DNA of 64,000 nt, taken from NCBI RefSeq assembly GCF_036417845.1, contig NC_089994.1, positions 10,868,001 to 10,932,000 on the forward strand, written 5' to 3'. A program made the position numbers and the translations under genes. The DNA comes from Apteryx mantelli (Eukaryota; Chordata; Aves; Apterygiformes; Apterygidae). The notes beneath the pieces were generated by a model. That model was not told where the DNA came from, ran no database searches, and saw only the letters and a list, made by a program, of their open reading frames with translations. Positions 1 through 11,200 of the stretch are shown here, piece after piece (positions within the stretch are counted from its first letter, which is position 1; the number at the start of each line of letters is the position of its first letter).

Positions 1-1340
1 GAAGCTTGCTCCTGTGGATTTTTTTTCTTGTACAGGAAAGCAATTGGTATGGGAACTGGAAAGGCCAGCCCATACCACACTGCAGCTAGAACTGAAGATG
101 AGCCAGCTTATTTCAGCTCTTGCAGAAGAAGTAACTGAGGGAATTCTGCTCTTTAAAGGACAAAGGGTTAAGGTTTTGTTTTTTCTAAGCTATTGAGGAT
201 GTATATCTCTATGTTGCGTCCTTGTTCCCCTCTGCCATCCCTTCCTCACCCCCAGAGTTCATGTAAACTGTGCCTGGAGATGGTAGACATAAAGAGAAGA
301 AGGTTAAAAAAACATTTGCCTCAAAGCTGTGGTACTAGAATTACCTGCTGCTTATATTATGTGTTCCTCCATCCTTGGAAAGACCTTTAAGCTATTCTGA
401 GCAATGTTCTTCAGTTTCATAAAGCCTTTAACTAAAACTTGGTCTGTAGGAGGATGTAGGGATGAGTTCTGCAGCAGTAAAGATAGAAGAAAGGGAAAAG
501 CAGTAATCTTTCACTAGTTCTTCTGGTTATGACTCTTATGTTTACAAGGAGTAGAGATTCTTTTCTGCTTTCTCCCATTGATTCATGTTTGTTAATAGTT
601 TGCTTTCAAAATAGATAAGTAACAGCACTGGAGCTCAAGATAAGTGATACTTAAGATCAGAGGTTCTGCAGTATTGGAACAAATTGCTGTTTAAAACTAC
701 CATTGCTTGAATGGTGAAAGAACAGTTGTGGTATGACTTCTATGCAAAGCCATCAGTATAAACATGAAGCAGAATGCCTTTAAGTTGCTCCTTCGTACAG
801 CTTTGACACTGCAGAACTTGTTCCAGGTGCCTGAGAACTAGGGTTTATTTTTGAGGAGAGGGCTTAGAAGCCACTTCATGTTAAGGACATTTGATAGCTA
901 CCTGAACCTTTTGTAATACTTTTAGCTCAGTTAATGCCTGGAATGTTGAAAGTTTCACCGTATACGTAGGCCACTTTCACATACAGCAGAAATAAATAAG
1001 GAATTACAAGTTTGACTGATTCTCTAACAATCATCACTGAGAATCCTGAAAAAAACCCTAAACTTACTTCTGTCAGAGCTGTATGAAGCATAATCATGGC
1101 ATGCAACCTAGCACCGCAAGGTTTAATGGCTTGTTTGATAGGGGACTATTATCAGGATGACTTCAAAGAAACTGGGGCAGTAGGGAACAAAATATGAAAG
1201 CTGTAGCAGTGCTAGTTGTTGGGGGGCAGGAGGAAAACATTTTGAAGTATCTATCTATCTCATCAATGCAGTGAGAATAACTTATCAGTTTTGTCTATTA
1301 ACTTTTTAAAAGTTTTGAATAAAATAACTGGTCTTTCTTT
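1..1340 (+). other. possible 3' end of an unidentified convergent gene
   Basis: A strong splice-acceptor pattern (pyrimidine run then TTGTACAG, ending at 35) opens this stretch. It is followed by one open frame to about 196 and a second to a TGA near 136, so a terminal exon is possible. I could not match either translation to a known protein. A poly(A) signal at 1318 would end such a transcript. In mammals PGAM5 converges on ANKLE2 from this side, but none of the conserved PGAM5 C-terminal residues are visible. The rest of the stretch has no recognisable coding content. Confidence 0.25.
1318..1323 (+). terminator. candidate poly(A) signal AATAAA, + strand
   Basis: AATAAA is followed within 10-30 bases by a T-rich tract (TCTTTCTTTATTGTCTCTT) that would serve as the downstream element. 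Another AATAAA at 991 lacks such a tract. It would end a + strand transcript converging on ANKLE2. Confidence 0.35.
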
Positions 1341-1995
1341 ATTGTCTCTTCAGTTGAATTGTAGAATGAGATTCTCTTCTAGAATGTGTCTGAAGTGACT
1401 CCTTATAGCTGAGATAAATTAATTATTTACCTGTAAATGCACTACTTCTGCAACTAGGGGTGTTTACTCTGCTTTTGAAGGCTAGAGGAAAGACAGTGGC
1501 TCAGCTTACTTCTGCAGCTGTGTTAAGGCCTGTGTTTACAAGCAGAACTGATGGCCTACTTACCACATCTGTCCAGGTACTGTATAACTGACCATATTGT
1601 GTCCCTCTTGCTTTACTAAAAACTTTTCCACTAAAACTTTTCACCATTTGAAAAACACATCTTTGCACAAGTACAGAAATCAGCGGGGGAAAAAAAAAAA
1701 AAAGGTGTAGGACATTCCAAATGAAGATAGATAGTAATTTTTACAGCATTCATAAGCCCCCTTGCTGATTTCCTGCCTCTCATAAGTAAGTTATGAGACT
1801 GTTCCCCAAGCCTTATAAAGTAGTGGCATAACAATAGTTCATCTTATATTAACACACAAAAGATGCATTTTGGCTGAAGTTGGTGTTGTGTTAGTAAGAA
1901 CTGGATGGTCATTTACCATGTCACAGTGTCAACCCAAATAGTGGCCCCCCTCCCCACACAAAGTAAACAGATGATTGTGGCACTTTAACTACTCA

Positions 1996-2001
1996 TTTAT
2001 T
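1996..2001 (-). terminator. ANKLE2: candidate ANKLE2 poly(A) signal
   Basis: AATAAA on the - strand. About 35-45 bases further on in the transcript there is a GT- and G-rich tract (TTTGTGTGGGGAGG), the usual arrangement of a cleavage and polyadenylation site. It ends ANKLE2 about 650 bases from the candidate end of the converging + strand transcript. Confidence 0.45.
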
Positions 2002-2426
2002 TTTGAATAGAAAGCAAGGTAACTCTGTATTTTTAACAAGACATTTGGCTAATTAAAAAAATAAAAATAAAACTGACCTTTTGCACCATTAGAAGTGAAC
2101 TTTTAGCCAATAAAACACAAACCACACAATCCCAATCTGAGTTAAAGTGTCTCCACAGGCTCCTCATGGAAGAGCTTTCTTCAGAGGCATGAGTGATCAA
2201 ATAGCTACATAAATTGCTACTTTTTTTTAAATAGATGAAATAAAGGTGTCATTAGGAAAAAAAAAATCTTTTAAAATGCAGTACAACTGGACTAAAATGC
2301 AAATTATATAAGACAGTTGTTGCTTAAAAAAAAAAAAAAAGTCAACCCAACCAAAGCCAGAACAAAATTACGAAGTAGTAGGCAAGGGTCTGTCAGCGGT
2401 GGTGGAGGTGATGATGACTGTGAGAG

Positions 2427-2429
<3 letters not shown>

Positions 2430-2472
<43 letters not shown>
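2430..2472. repeat. (GT)n microsatellite
   Basis: About 21 uninterrupted GT units, preceded by a short GA run and followed by alternating GCGC. It lies in the inferred ANKLE2 3' UTR, where the transcript strand reads (AC)n. Confidence 0.95.
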
Positions 2473-2481
<9 letters not shown>

Positions 2482-4326
2482 ACGTGCGTGCCTGCACACC
2501 AGAAATACACATTTAAATATAAAAAAGAAAGCAACTACTAATAAGGGTAAAAGGACAAAAAGTTAATAGAGCATTAGTATCAGTAATAAACTGTGTATTA
2601 AAACTCCAATGTCTTCCCTAAGACAGATGGAGGGTAGAGTACAGTGTCTGTACACACAGCAACTTGACATGGCTTTGTTTGTAAAATGGTATTAGGCAGT
2701 TATGTGCCTAGCTGCATATTTTGAACAATTTCTCCAGAATCACTTTAAAAGACTTAATTTACATTAAAGTATTAAAAAAAAAAAAAAACCCAAACCCTCA
2801 AACAACAATCTTTTGAAGTAAAAGAGTAGGAATGTGAGACCTACAGAAGCTGTTTGAGGCAGCAAAGACTGCTGCATCAAAAAACCAATTTATGAAGACG
2901 TTAATATACTCAGGAACAGAGTAGGATATGGGCTATTTTGTGCGACTTTCAGAGCTGTCTCTCAAAGCCTGATTTCCCCACCCCCACCTGCTAGCTGGCT
3001 GGAATATATCTGAATGACAGTCATTCAAGTAGAACAACTCTTTCTCATGTCCAGCTAATTGGAAATAAATAGACTTTTAGTTATAAAGAGCTAACTAAGC
3101 CTTTTTTATTTCTAAAAATAGGAATGTTCTCCCACAGTGTAGAGCTGTCTCAACAAATGATCAAACTCAGAAAGAGACTTTAAAATACCTTCCATTCAGA
3201 AATCCCAGAAGAAAACTGTATTTCACGTGCCCATAATAAGTAAGTAAGTAAGTGGATGCCACTTTTTAAATTTTTAAAAGAACAAAAATTTAATTAAAAA
3301 GTATGTTACAAAAGGCACTATTAAGCTTGCAAAAGCATTAAGTGCAGTTTTTAGGTTTGTACCAAATAATGAACCTATTCAAGGATTACAGTTTGTGTAC
3401 GAAACAGTCACTTTTCAGTGTGCAACAGCCATCAAACCTATCAAGCTTTGGATTCTTTAATCCAGCCTCCATCATGGTGAGAGCTATGTGTGGTAAATGG
3501 ACCACTATTATATCTCGCCTACAATCAGTGTTTCTGTAGACATACATATACTTAGGTTACAAAAGCTCAAGAAGGTTATATGTTTTCTCATGTATTGTGT
3601 GGCACCAGTGACTCCTAACCCACCTGTTTTTTACTTGCGCAGCCTTGGCAGCTTTTAGTTTTCTAATCAGATAATGGTGTATAGGCTTTAAGTTTTTTAA
3701 TAAAGAACTATGAACACTAGAGACCTATGGTTCTGGAAGCCTTCTTTCAAGCAACATTACAGCCATTAAGCATGATACAGAAAACTGTCTGGGTTTTGCA
3801 AAGCATTCTTCCTTTCAGCATCATACTGTCCAAACAAGTCATTCTTCCAGAAGGCTTAAGAATAAAATTAATGACTGCTGTAACAAAAGTTAGTTACTAC
3901 ATCTAGACTAGAGACATAGCAAAAGCTTACATTTCAATAAAAAATATTTTAGTCCTTACTCCTCTCTCTCAACAGTTGGGAAATAAGGATCCGCTTCATG
4001 GATCACTGGGTATTACTCAAATATATTACAAACTAGACCGTTAAGATATGTTGCTGGTAAATTTGCTTAAATTATTGCTGATGTGCTTTTGTGTAATAAC
4101 TACTAAAATCCACTAATGATAAAAGCTTCTGTGGGGAAAAAACACTAATTTTATCTTAGAATTTTTATCTTCAAACTAACATTTAAAGGAAGGCAAGTAA
4201 TTTCTTTAGTTCCCCTTTACTAAAACACTCACTATATCACTGTTTTTAACATCCTCAGAACAAGCTAAGACTCAAAACGTTCTGTGTACATACATATCTA
4301 CACATACACACACATGTAAAAAAAGT

Positions 4327-4419
4327 GTGCGTGTGTGTATATATATTTATATATAAATTTTTTTTTTATATATGTGTGTATATGTATATACACACACGTA
4401 TATCTGTGTGTGTGTGTAG

Positions 4420-4458
<39 letters not shown>

Positions 4459-4478
4459 CATATATGTATGTATTCAAC
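4327..4478. repeat. compound (GT)n / (TA)n microsatellite
   Basis: Alternating purine-pyrimidine blocks of GT, TATA and CACA, about 150 bases long with a T9 interruption. The longest pure run is (GT)n at about 4421-4451. It lies in the inferred ANKLE2 3' UTR. The (CA)-(TG) inverted arrangement could fold back on itself. Confidence 0.9.
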
Positions 4479-5054
4479 CATTCAGACCAAACTGCTGGCT
4501 ATAAACATAATTTCTGGTTATGCAGATGGTTTCATATTCATACTCAGTACTGGAAAGTTGTCTGTTGCCCAGGCTCTGTTTTAGGCTTTTCAATTTGAGC
4601 ATTCCCCCTGCAAGTGGAGGAACATTTGCTTCCTGCAATTTATTTATTTCCTTTAGTAAGATTTCTATTTACTGATGATGTGCTTCATCCAGAGGAGCCA
4701 AGCAAAGAAATGCAGTTGAGGGCTAATGGGTTCAGTGTGATAATTACATTTGGTGATAGTAAAATACCACTATTGCTAAGTAAAGGTTCAGCTCGCTGCT
4801 CTACTGGTAACAAGGGTTAATTCATAGCTACCGGACAACTGCACTGACTGTCACTGACTTCTTGCAAATCACCAGTAATCTATCTCGCATATGGCATAAA
4901 GACATATATTCAAAAATTTTTAACATATATTTGTCCTCCATTGAGGAAAAATAAATAGCCAAATACAAACCTCATGTCACTTTAGTAACATTGTAATTTT
5001 TTCCCTCCACTCTAACAATGAAAATATAATTAAAGTCCCAGGAAGATGAATTTT

Positions 5055-5292
5055 CTAGCGGGCAGGAGGCTCTGAAAAGTAACGCAGTTTTAAGAGCGCA
5101 TGGTTGACACAAGCTGGACTGTAGCGTCCAGGACTCCCAGGGTCTGGAGAGAACGAGGCTGCATTGCCGTATTTCCCTGGACTGCCCATCACTGGACTAT
5201 TTCTTCCTGGACTAGAATACACCGAAGCATTTGGAGGGCCAGCAGCAATGGTTTGGGACTTGAATCTTCCCTTCAGCGCTGGACTTGGCCAA
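5055..5292 (-). CDS. ANKLE2: ANKLE2 coding exon 13 (residues 942-1020, stop)
   Basis: Acceptor TTTTTTTCAG|TTGGCC; it ends at TAG (5055-5057). It encodes [13 protein letters not shown] as in human, then several Ser-Pro units ([30 protein letters not shown]) that look like proline-directed phosphorylation sites. The final residues (ending FSEPPAR) do not resemble the human end (ELAAL). Confidence 0.92.
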
Positions 5293-8200
5293 CTGAAAAA
5301 AAAAAAAGTAATTTTCCATTTTATTAAGAAAACTGTAATAAGGAGAGCAATAGATTTATTCAGTCTCTCTTGTAGATCTAGAAAGAATGCACCAGCAGAG
5401 AGAAGTTGTTATACTGATCAGAGACAGGTCTGAGAAGAAAAAGTGACAGTCAACACAATGATGTATTACATGGAAACATGTTGCTTAATTGGTAAGATGT
5501 CATCATTTGCTCTAAAATGGCCATTAACAAAAGTGTGCTTGTAAAGCACAGTTTGGACAATTTTAGCCCAATGCCCCCATTAGTTAGAAAAGAGCATCAA
5601 GACAAAAAAAAAAGACCTGATCTTGCTTAGTGCCATGACTATTGCTGTCACTGAGTGAGCTTTCCTCCTCCTCTTTTTTTTTTTTAAATAGTATCTCTGT
5701 CCAGATGCCACAGAATATAATTTTTCTATAAGGAAAGAGCCAGATTTTTTTCTTAGATCAATGAGGTATATAAAATTTCTTTGAAAGCAGAGCAAAATAT
5801 TTTATTATACTATAAAATCCTTTCATTTTTCTATAAATTTTATCTTAAGTGAGGCAAGCTGATGCAAGGTTGATCAGTGAATCATTGCTGTTCTTTCTTT
5901 CTTTCATACGTGTTCTTACAGGCAGCTTCTTAAGATAACCCACTAGGGAAAACATACTATAAAAGCTAAAACTATTTTATAAAGTTTTTAAAAATAAAAA
6001 AAATAGTTCATAACTATGCAAAATATGTATGTGCCCAGCTTCTTAAAAACTTTTTGAAAACCAGTTTCCTCTTACAGACCCACCACTATCTGTATTGTGA
6101 GGTCTGATTTCTTTGCAGTCAAAAAAATCCTACAAACCTAAAACACTGCTATTTTGTATTTCATTTCTTTGCTTTTGGCAGCAGTGAGACATTGAAAAAG
6201 TAAGGAGGCTGACAAAGTAAGCCTTGGCACTGTCAATTAATTAAAGGTGTAATTTTTAAACATTATTATGCCATGTAACAAAGATTACATCTAAAAATCT
6301 TGTGGTCTATGTTAGCACTTTAGAAGAATACTTTGGACCTTACAAACGGTGTAATAAAAACAAAAAAGCCTAATAAATAGCCTGTTTCTTTCAAAAAAGG
6401 AATTGCAAAAGCATGGGGACAACGCAAGTAGACTTGGAAAACATACCATATCAGCCAAGCATATGAAAATATTAGCCTGTTTCTACCTCTCTTTAAATTA
6501 CGGAAAAATCTTTCCGTGTTTCATGTTTTCTCTAAAAACATATTTAAGGCTTTATTTCAATGCACTATTTGAAATACAGAGAGACAAAAGAAAGCTTCTT
6601 TCTATTCCAGTGCCTAGCCAACAGGCCGCTTCTCTCCTTCCACTTACCCGCTGAACTTCTTTCATCCCTGTCACACACTGTTTCAACTCTGTGTTTCAAC
6701 TCTGTCCACAAAATTCCTCCTGCTCCAAGCTCTGCTAACTTAACACAGTTGCAATTCTCAGCTGCTTGTTCCAACTCCTACTCTGAATTTTGTGGCCAGT
6801 AGAGCCAGTCAATCATTTTTTTTTAAATTCTCACAAGCAAAGTGACTCTGTCTTTAAACCATGTTTTGAAAGACTATTGTTTAGTACCTATATTGAGAAA
6901 GTTTTAGTGGAAACAGTTCTCATATTAAAAGTGGAATTTTATGCATTTAAGAAGTCTAGAAGAAACAAAAAGAAAATAGAAGTTAGTATGGGTCATTTGA
7001 TAGGTTTTTGCTCCTACTTCCTTTCCAATCTGTTGTGTGGCACTGGGTCATCTGTTTCTTCTCCGAGAACTTTATCATGACTATATAAATAAATTGTAGG
7101 CTGTCTAAGCAAGGGATTTCTTCACTGTTCTGGACAGTGTTTTTTTACAATGGAAATAAATCTTTGTGTTACTGCAACTATCAAAAGAAGCCACTTGTAT
7201 GAAAAATATCACTGTAGGACCTGAAAAGCAACTGTATTCCAAATAAAATGTATAAACTGCATAGGATATATTCAGGCATCCCCAAAAATGCAGACTGCTT
7301 ACTCATCTAGCAGAAGATGACATTCTTTCTAAAAACTTAATATACACCATCATTCACATTAGCAAATCCTTTGGACTGAGATAAAATAGAGTAAAACTAA
7401 AAACAGTAATAAAAAGATGTCTGAAGATATTAAATTCACTTTAAAACTACTGTGCGCAATCTGAGTATCTCAAAGCAATTTAACATTACTACACTGCATC
7501 CACAACAGGGATGAATTACCAAGTGATCTCACAACTACTATTAAGACCAATAAAGGATTCAAATACTGAGTAATATATCAGAGCTTTGAGCAACTTGAGA
7601 CATTTACCAATTAGAGAACACAAATGCTCTTGAAACATTCGTTTTCTGTTTGAATAGCCTGTATAGCTATGTTGAATTTATTTGGAATCGCAGCGTACTG
7701 TACGGGATTTTGACCACAGCACCTTTCCATATTAGCAGGCAGGCATCAGCCAAAAGGGTCTGGTGATTCATCATTAAAACTGACTTACAGCTAATACAGC
7801 TGAATATTGAGGACTAGATTTTTGTGAGTGAGCAACAAGACCTGAAATTCTAGCCATTCAAGCTGTTCTGCAGCTGACTTATTAAAACATTGTTATTTCA
7901 ACTCCTTTGACTGAATTTGTAGCAATACCTTTGCCTGTCAGATGAAGAGTAGGACTCCACTGCATGTTTCCATTTGTAAATAACAGGGTATTTCTGTGGA
8001 TCAAGCTCTGCTGCTTCTATAGCTGCTAAGACATCACTATCCAGCTTCGATGGCTGCTCCCTAGAATATAAACAGAACTAGATGAAAAGAGAACTACATA
8101 TTTGTCCAGGCAATTAGATATTCCAATTCTAAAAAACTTATTTTAGTTATAAGCAAACAAACTGCCATAGCTTCTTTAAGAACTCAGTTCCTCTATGAAC

Positions 8201-11200
8201 TTTTTCCAGCAGGCCAGGTATAAATGGCTGTCCATTATTACACAGTAGTCTCTTAAGAGAAAAATTTTGGGAATGCATGAAAATTTAAGCTGAGGACATC
8301 CCAAGAACGTACTAAATACCTTACTGACCTAAGTCAGGCTCCTAATGAAGCACAAGCCTGTCACACTAATGGAAAACAGCAAAATTTTAACTTTTTGAAA
8401 CTGATTTGGAAACAAAAACTTCTCTGTTCCTAGAGTTTTAGATACCGTGTTCAGGTAATTAATTGCAAAAAAACCTGCATGGCTACTGTACAGGTATTGA
8501 AGCTCTTTAAGATGATCATTCAAGGCTGACTATAACTAGTGTTGCTTAGTATCATATAATCTTATTCTTATTATAGTTGATACTATAAATAGCATCTAAG
8601 TTTGCATGTACAGACCAAAGGAAAAATAAATGTTAAAAAAGACAATTCATACCCAAGGAGAAATAACTTCTCAGAATTCTCATTTGTGGGTGAAGTCTTC
8701 AAAAGAAATTTCTGGGAAGAAGATTCTTGACATTGTCGTGCCTCATTAGCCTGAATTCCAGATTCTACAGACGGTCTCTCCATTTCTGATGGTATTTTGT
8801 TTTCTGTCCTTAACTTGGTCTCTCCAGGTTTACCTGTAACACTTGGCTCAGGAGAATTTGCCAGTGAAACTGCAAAGCAGGTCTTACCCAGCTGGTCCTT
8901 GGATATTCTAACCTGACTTGTTCCTTCAGCCAGAATTCCCGCATTCTCAGTTTTTTCAGTGATTTTATTCGATTCTCCTGCTACCTCTTGTTCTTGGAAT
9001 GACAGTCTTTCAAATTCTGGCATTAAATTGGAAACAGGTGATACAAGGCATTCTTCCCCATCACGCAAATGCTTTCTGTCACTAATTATCCTTTCAGTGG
9101 CCACAGGATTACAAAATCCATTTTTGCTGGAAGAAACTGCCTTTTCATAGTGCCTGGGGTGACCTGATGTTTCTATAATGTTTACTGCATGCTCCATTGA
9201 CAAGATATCACACTCGGAGTCTCCAATAGCATCTATGCTAGGTTCTTTGGCTGCAATAGGTTGGCTGTTATTACGTGCCGCATTCTGTCTGTTTTTAATT
9301 TCTTCTAAGCTCATGTCATCATCATCCTCATCCAAAAATGCTCCAACAGAAATAGAATTGCAGCACTTCTTACTCTTACCTGTGAACAATTTTAAGAAGA
9401 GCAACACATAAAAAGATTTGCAACAGAACTCCAATCAAATAAACTAGGAACATATACACAGTCTTTATGCCTTATCTATTCATTGATGCCCTCTATAATT
9501 TTATTTATGCAATAGCATTAATTAACCTAGCTAAACCTACAATACAAAATGACAACAACTAATCTTTTATTTCCTGTTCATTTGAGAACTGCATTTCCCA
9601 CACACCGCACTTAAACCATTAACTGGCAAAAAAGGATAAAAATCAGAAAGCAGAATAGGGTAGGAAAAGGTTATTAATACAGAATAGCTTAAGTTTTCAT
9701 CTCTTCCTAAGCACAAAGCCTTCATTTAGCAAACACGATGCCATTCTGGAAACTGAACCACGTTCCCTTATACAATAGAAATTTGGGCTCTGTAGCACTA
9801 CTGAGAACACTTTTAAATCCAATGGGTCTAGCTTAGTAGTTCCCAACCACGGGAGGTGAAACTAAAATCTGTTTTAGGTAAAACGCAGGGTTAGCCAGAG
9901 GGCCAAGGGGTTTTCTTCCTGTCTCCTCTCCACAGCACCATCCTTCTCAATTATTCCAGTGAAGTAGCCAGGCTGGTTCACTTGAAGACCCGGATCATCC
10001 ATTTCAGCTACTTCCCCTTTTCAAATCTGTTGCTGCTGCCCAGCACCTTTGGGACCCCGCATCCAGTATCATCCCGATTTATTTCCCTTATGGGTCACCC
10101 TGACCCTGGTCCTCTAACCTCCAGTGACCATCCCTTTCAGGGTGTTGCTACCCCAACTTTAGCCCAGTACTGGAGCCCTTCAGCTCCATAATCGCACAGG
10201 AGAGGAGAAGGAAGGAGCACAAGGACTTGAGAGTAGTGTGTGCCTTCAGTCTGCGGCAAGCAGTTGTCTAAGAACGTATAAAAGCTTTCCTGGGTTTTGT
10301 TCAGTGTGTCTTTCGCCCTCGACTGTAGTGAATTATTCCTATATTTTAAGAAGTCTTTTTTCTGTATTTGTGCATGACAAAATTCAATAATCTACACAGG
10401 AATTCACAAATGCTCTGAGTAAAAACATACTGAAATTAGAGGTTTTCTTACAGTAATTTCATTTAGAGGCTGCAATCAAGGACTGGACAGTAAGGACAGA
10501 GAACATGAACGAGTTGTGTTCTAATTCTACAGCCACACTGTTGTTAGCTAAATTCTCAATATTTATAATCAGACTGTTTGGATAACAGATTAATAATAGC
10601 AACCACAACAGGTGAATACTATTTCCCCTGAGGACCAAAGCTTTTTCCCTCCCTCTTCTCCCTAGGTACAACCTGTTGTTTGTAACATTTGCCCTTTTCT
10701 TACCAGAAGGATGTGGGGTTTTGTATCTGTTGCAGGTTTCATTTTCCCCTGTTTCTTGCTGAGCCTTTTCGCTCATTTCCTGATGACTCAGGTACTCTTC
10801 TAATTTTCGCAACCCCTCCTGGGAAGACAGATCAACAAAACAGCCCAGAAATTCCCAGTATTCAACCCACGGGAACCCCAGTTCATGAGCTAACTCCCTG
10901 CAATAAATAAAATAAAACGAATCATTTGTGAAGACATAAATATTAGTTTGACAATAACTTTTCTGAACACATTTTATCAGCTATTAATAAGACTATAAAC
11001 GTGCAACTAGGCAACACAAATTCTGTAACAATCAGCGGTCTGCAAAAGCGATGTACACATCCTTAGCAAACAAAGTATCAGCTATTTTTTCTAGATTATT
11101 TTCCAGATTTTATCTACTATTCTTACAGTTAGTACCCATAAATATCACCATTTTAAGTTAACTGTATCTAGACATCTGATAGAGATGAATCCTTACTGAT

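Larger units (their letters stand above)
1975..5054 (-). other. ANKLE2: ANKLE2 3' UTR (inferred extent)
   Basis: This is the AT-rich sequence after the ANKLE2 stop codon at 5055-5057, read on the - strand. No coding exon is visible and two dinucleotide repeats lie inside it. The far end is set by the best AATAAA with a GT-rich downstream element (1996-2001). Earlier AATAAA copies near 3100 and 4640 could give shorter forms. The extent is inferred; transcript 3' ends would settle it. Confidence 0.5.

Noticed and set aside
2304-2541. ORFs encoding poly-His/Thr or poly-Cys/Val
   Set aside because: Translations of the GT microsatellite.
8959-9411. + strand ORFs opposite ANKLE2 exon 11
   Set aside because: Shadows of the conserved - strand exon.
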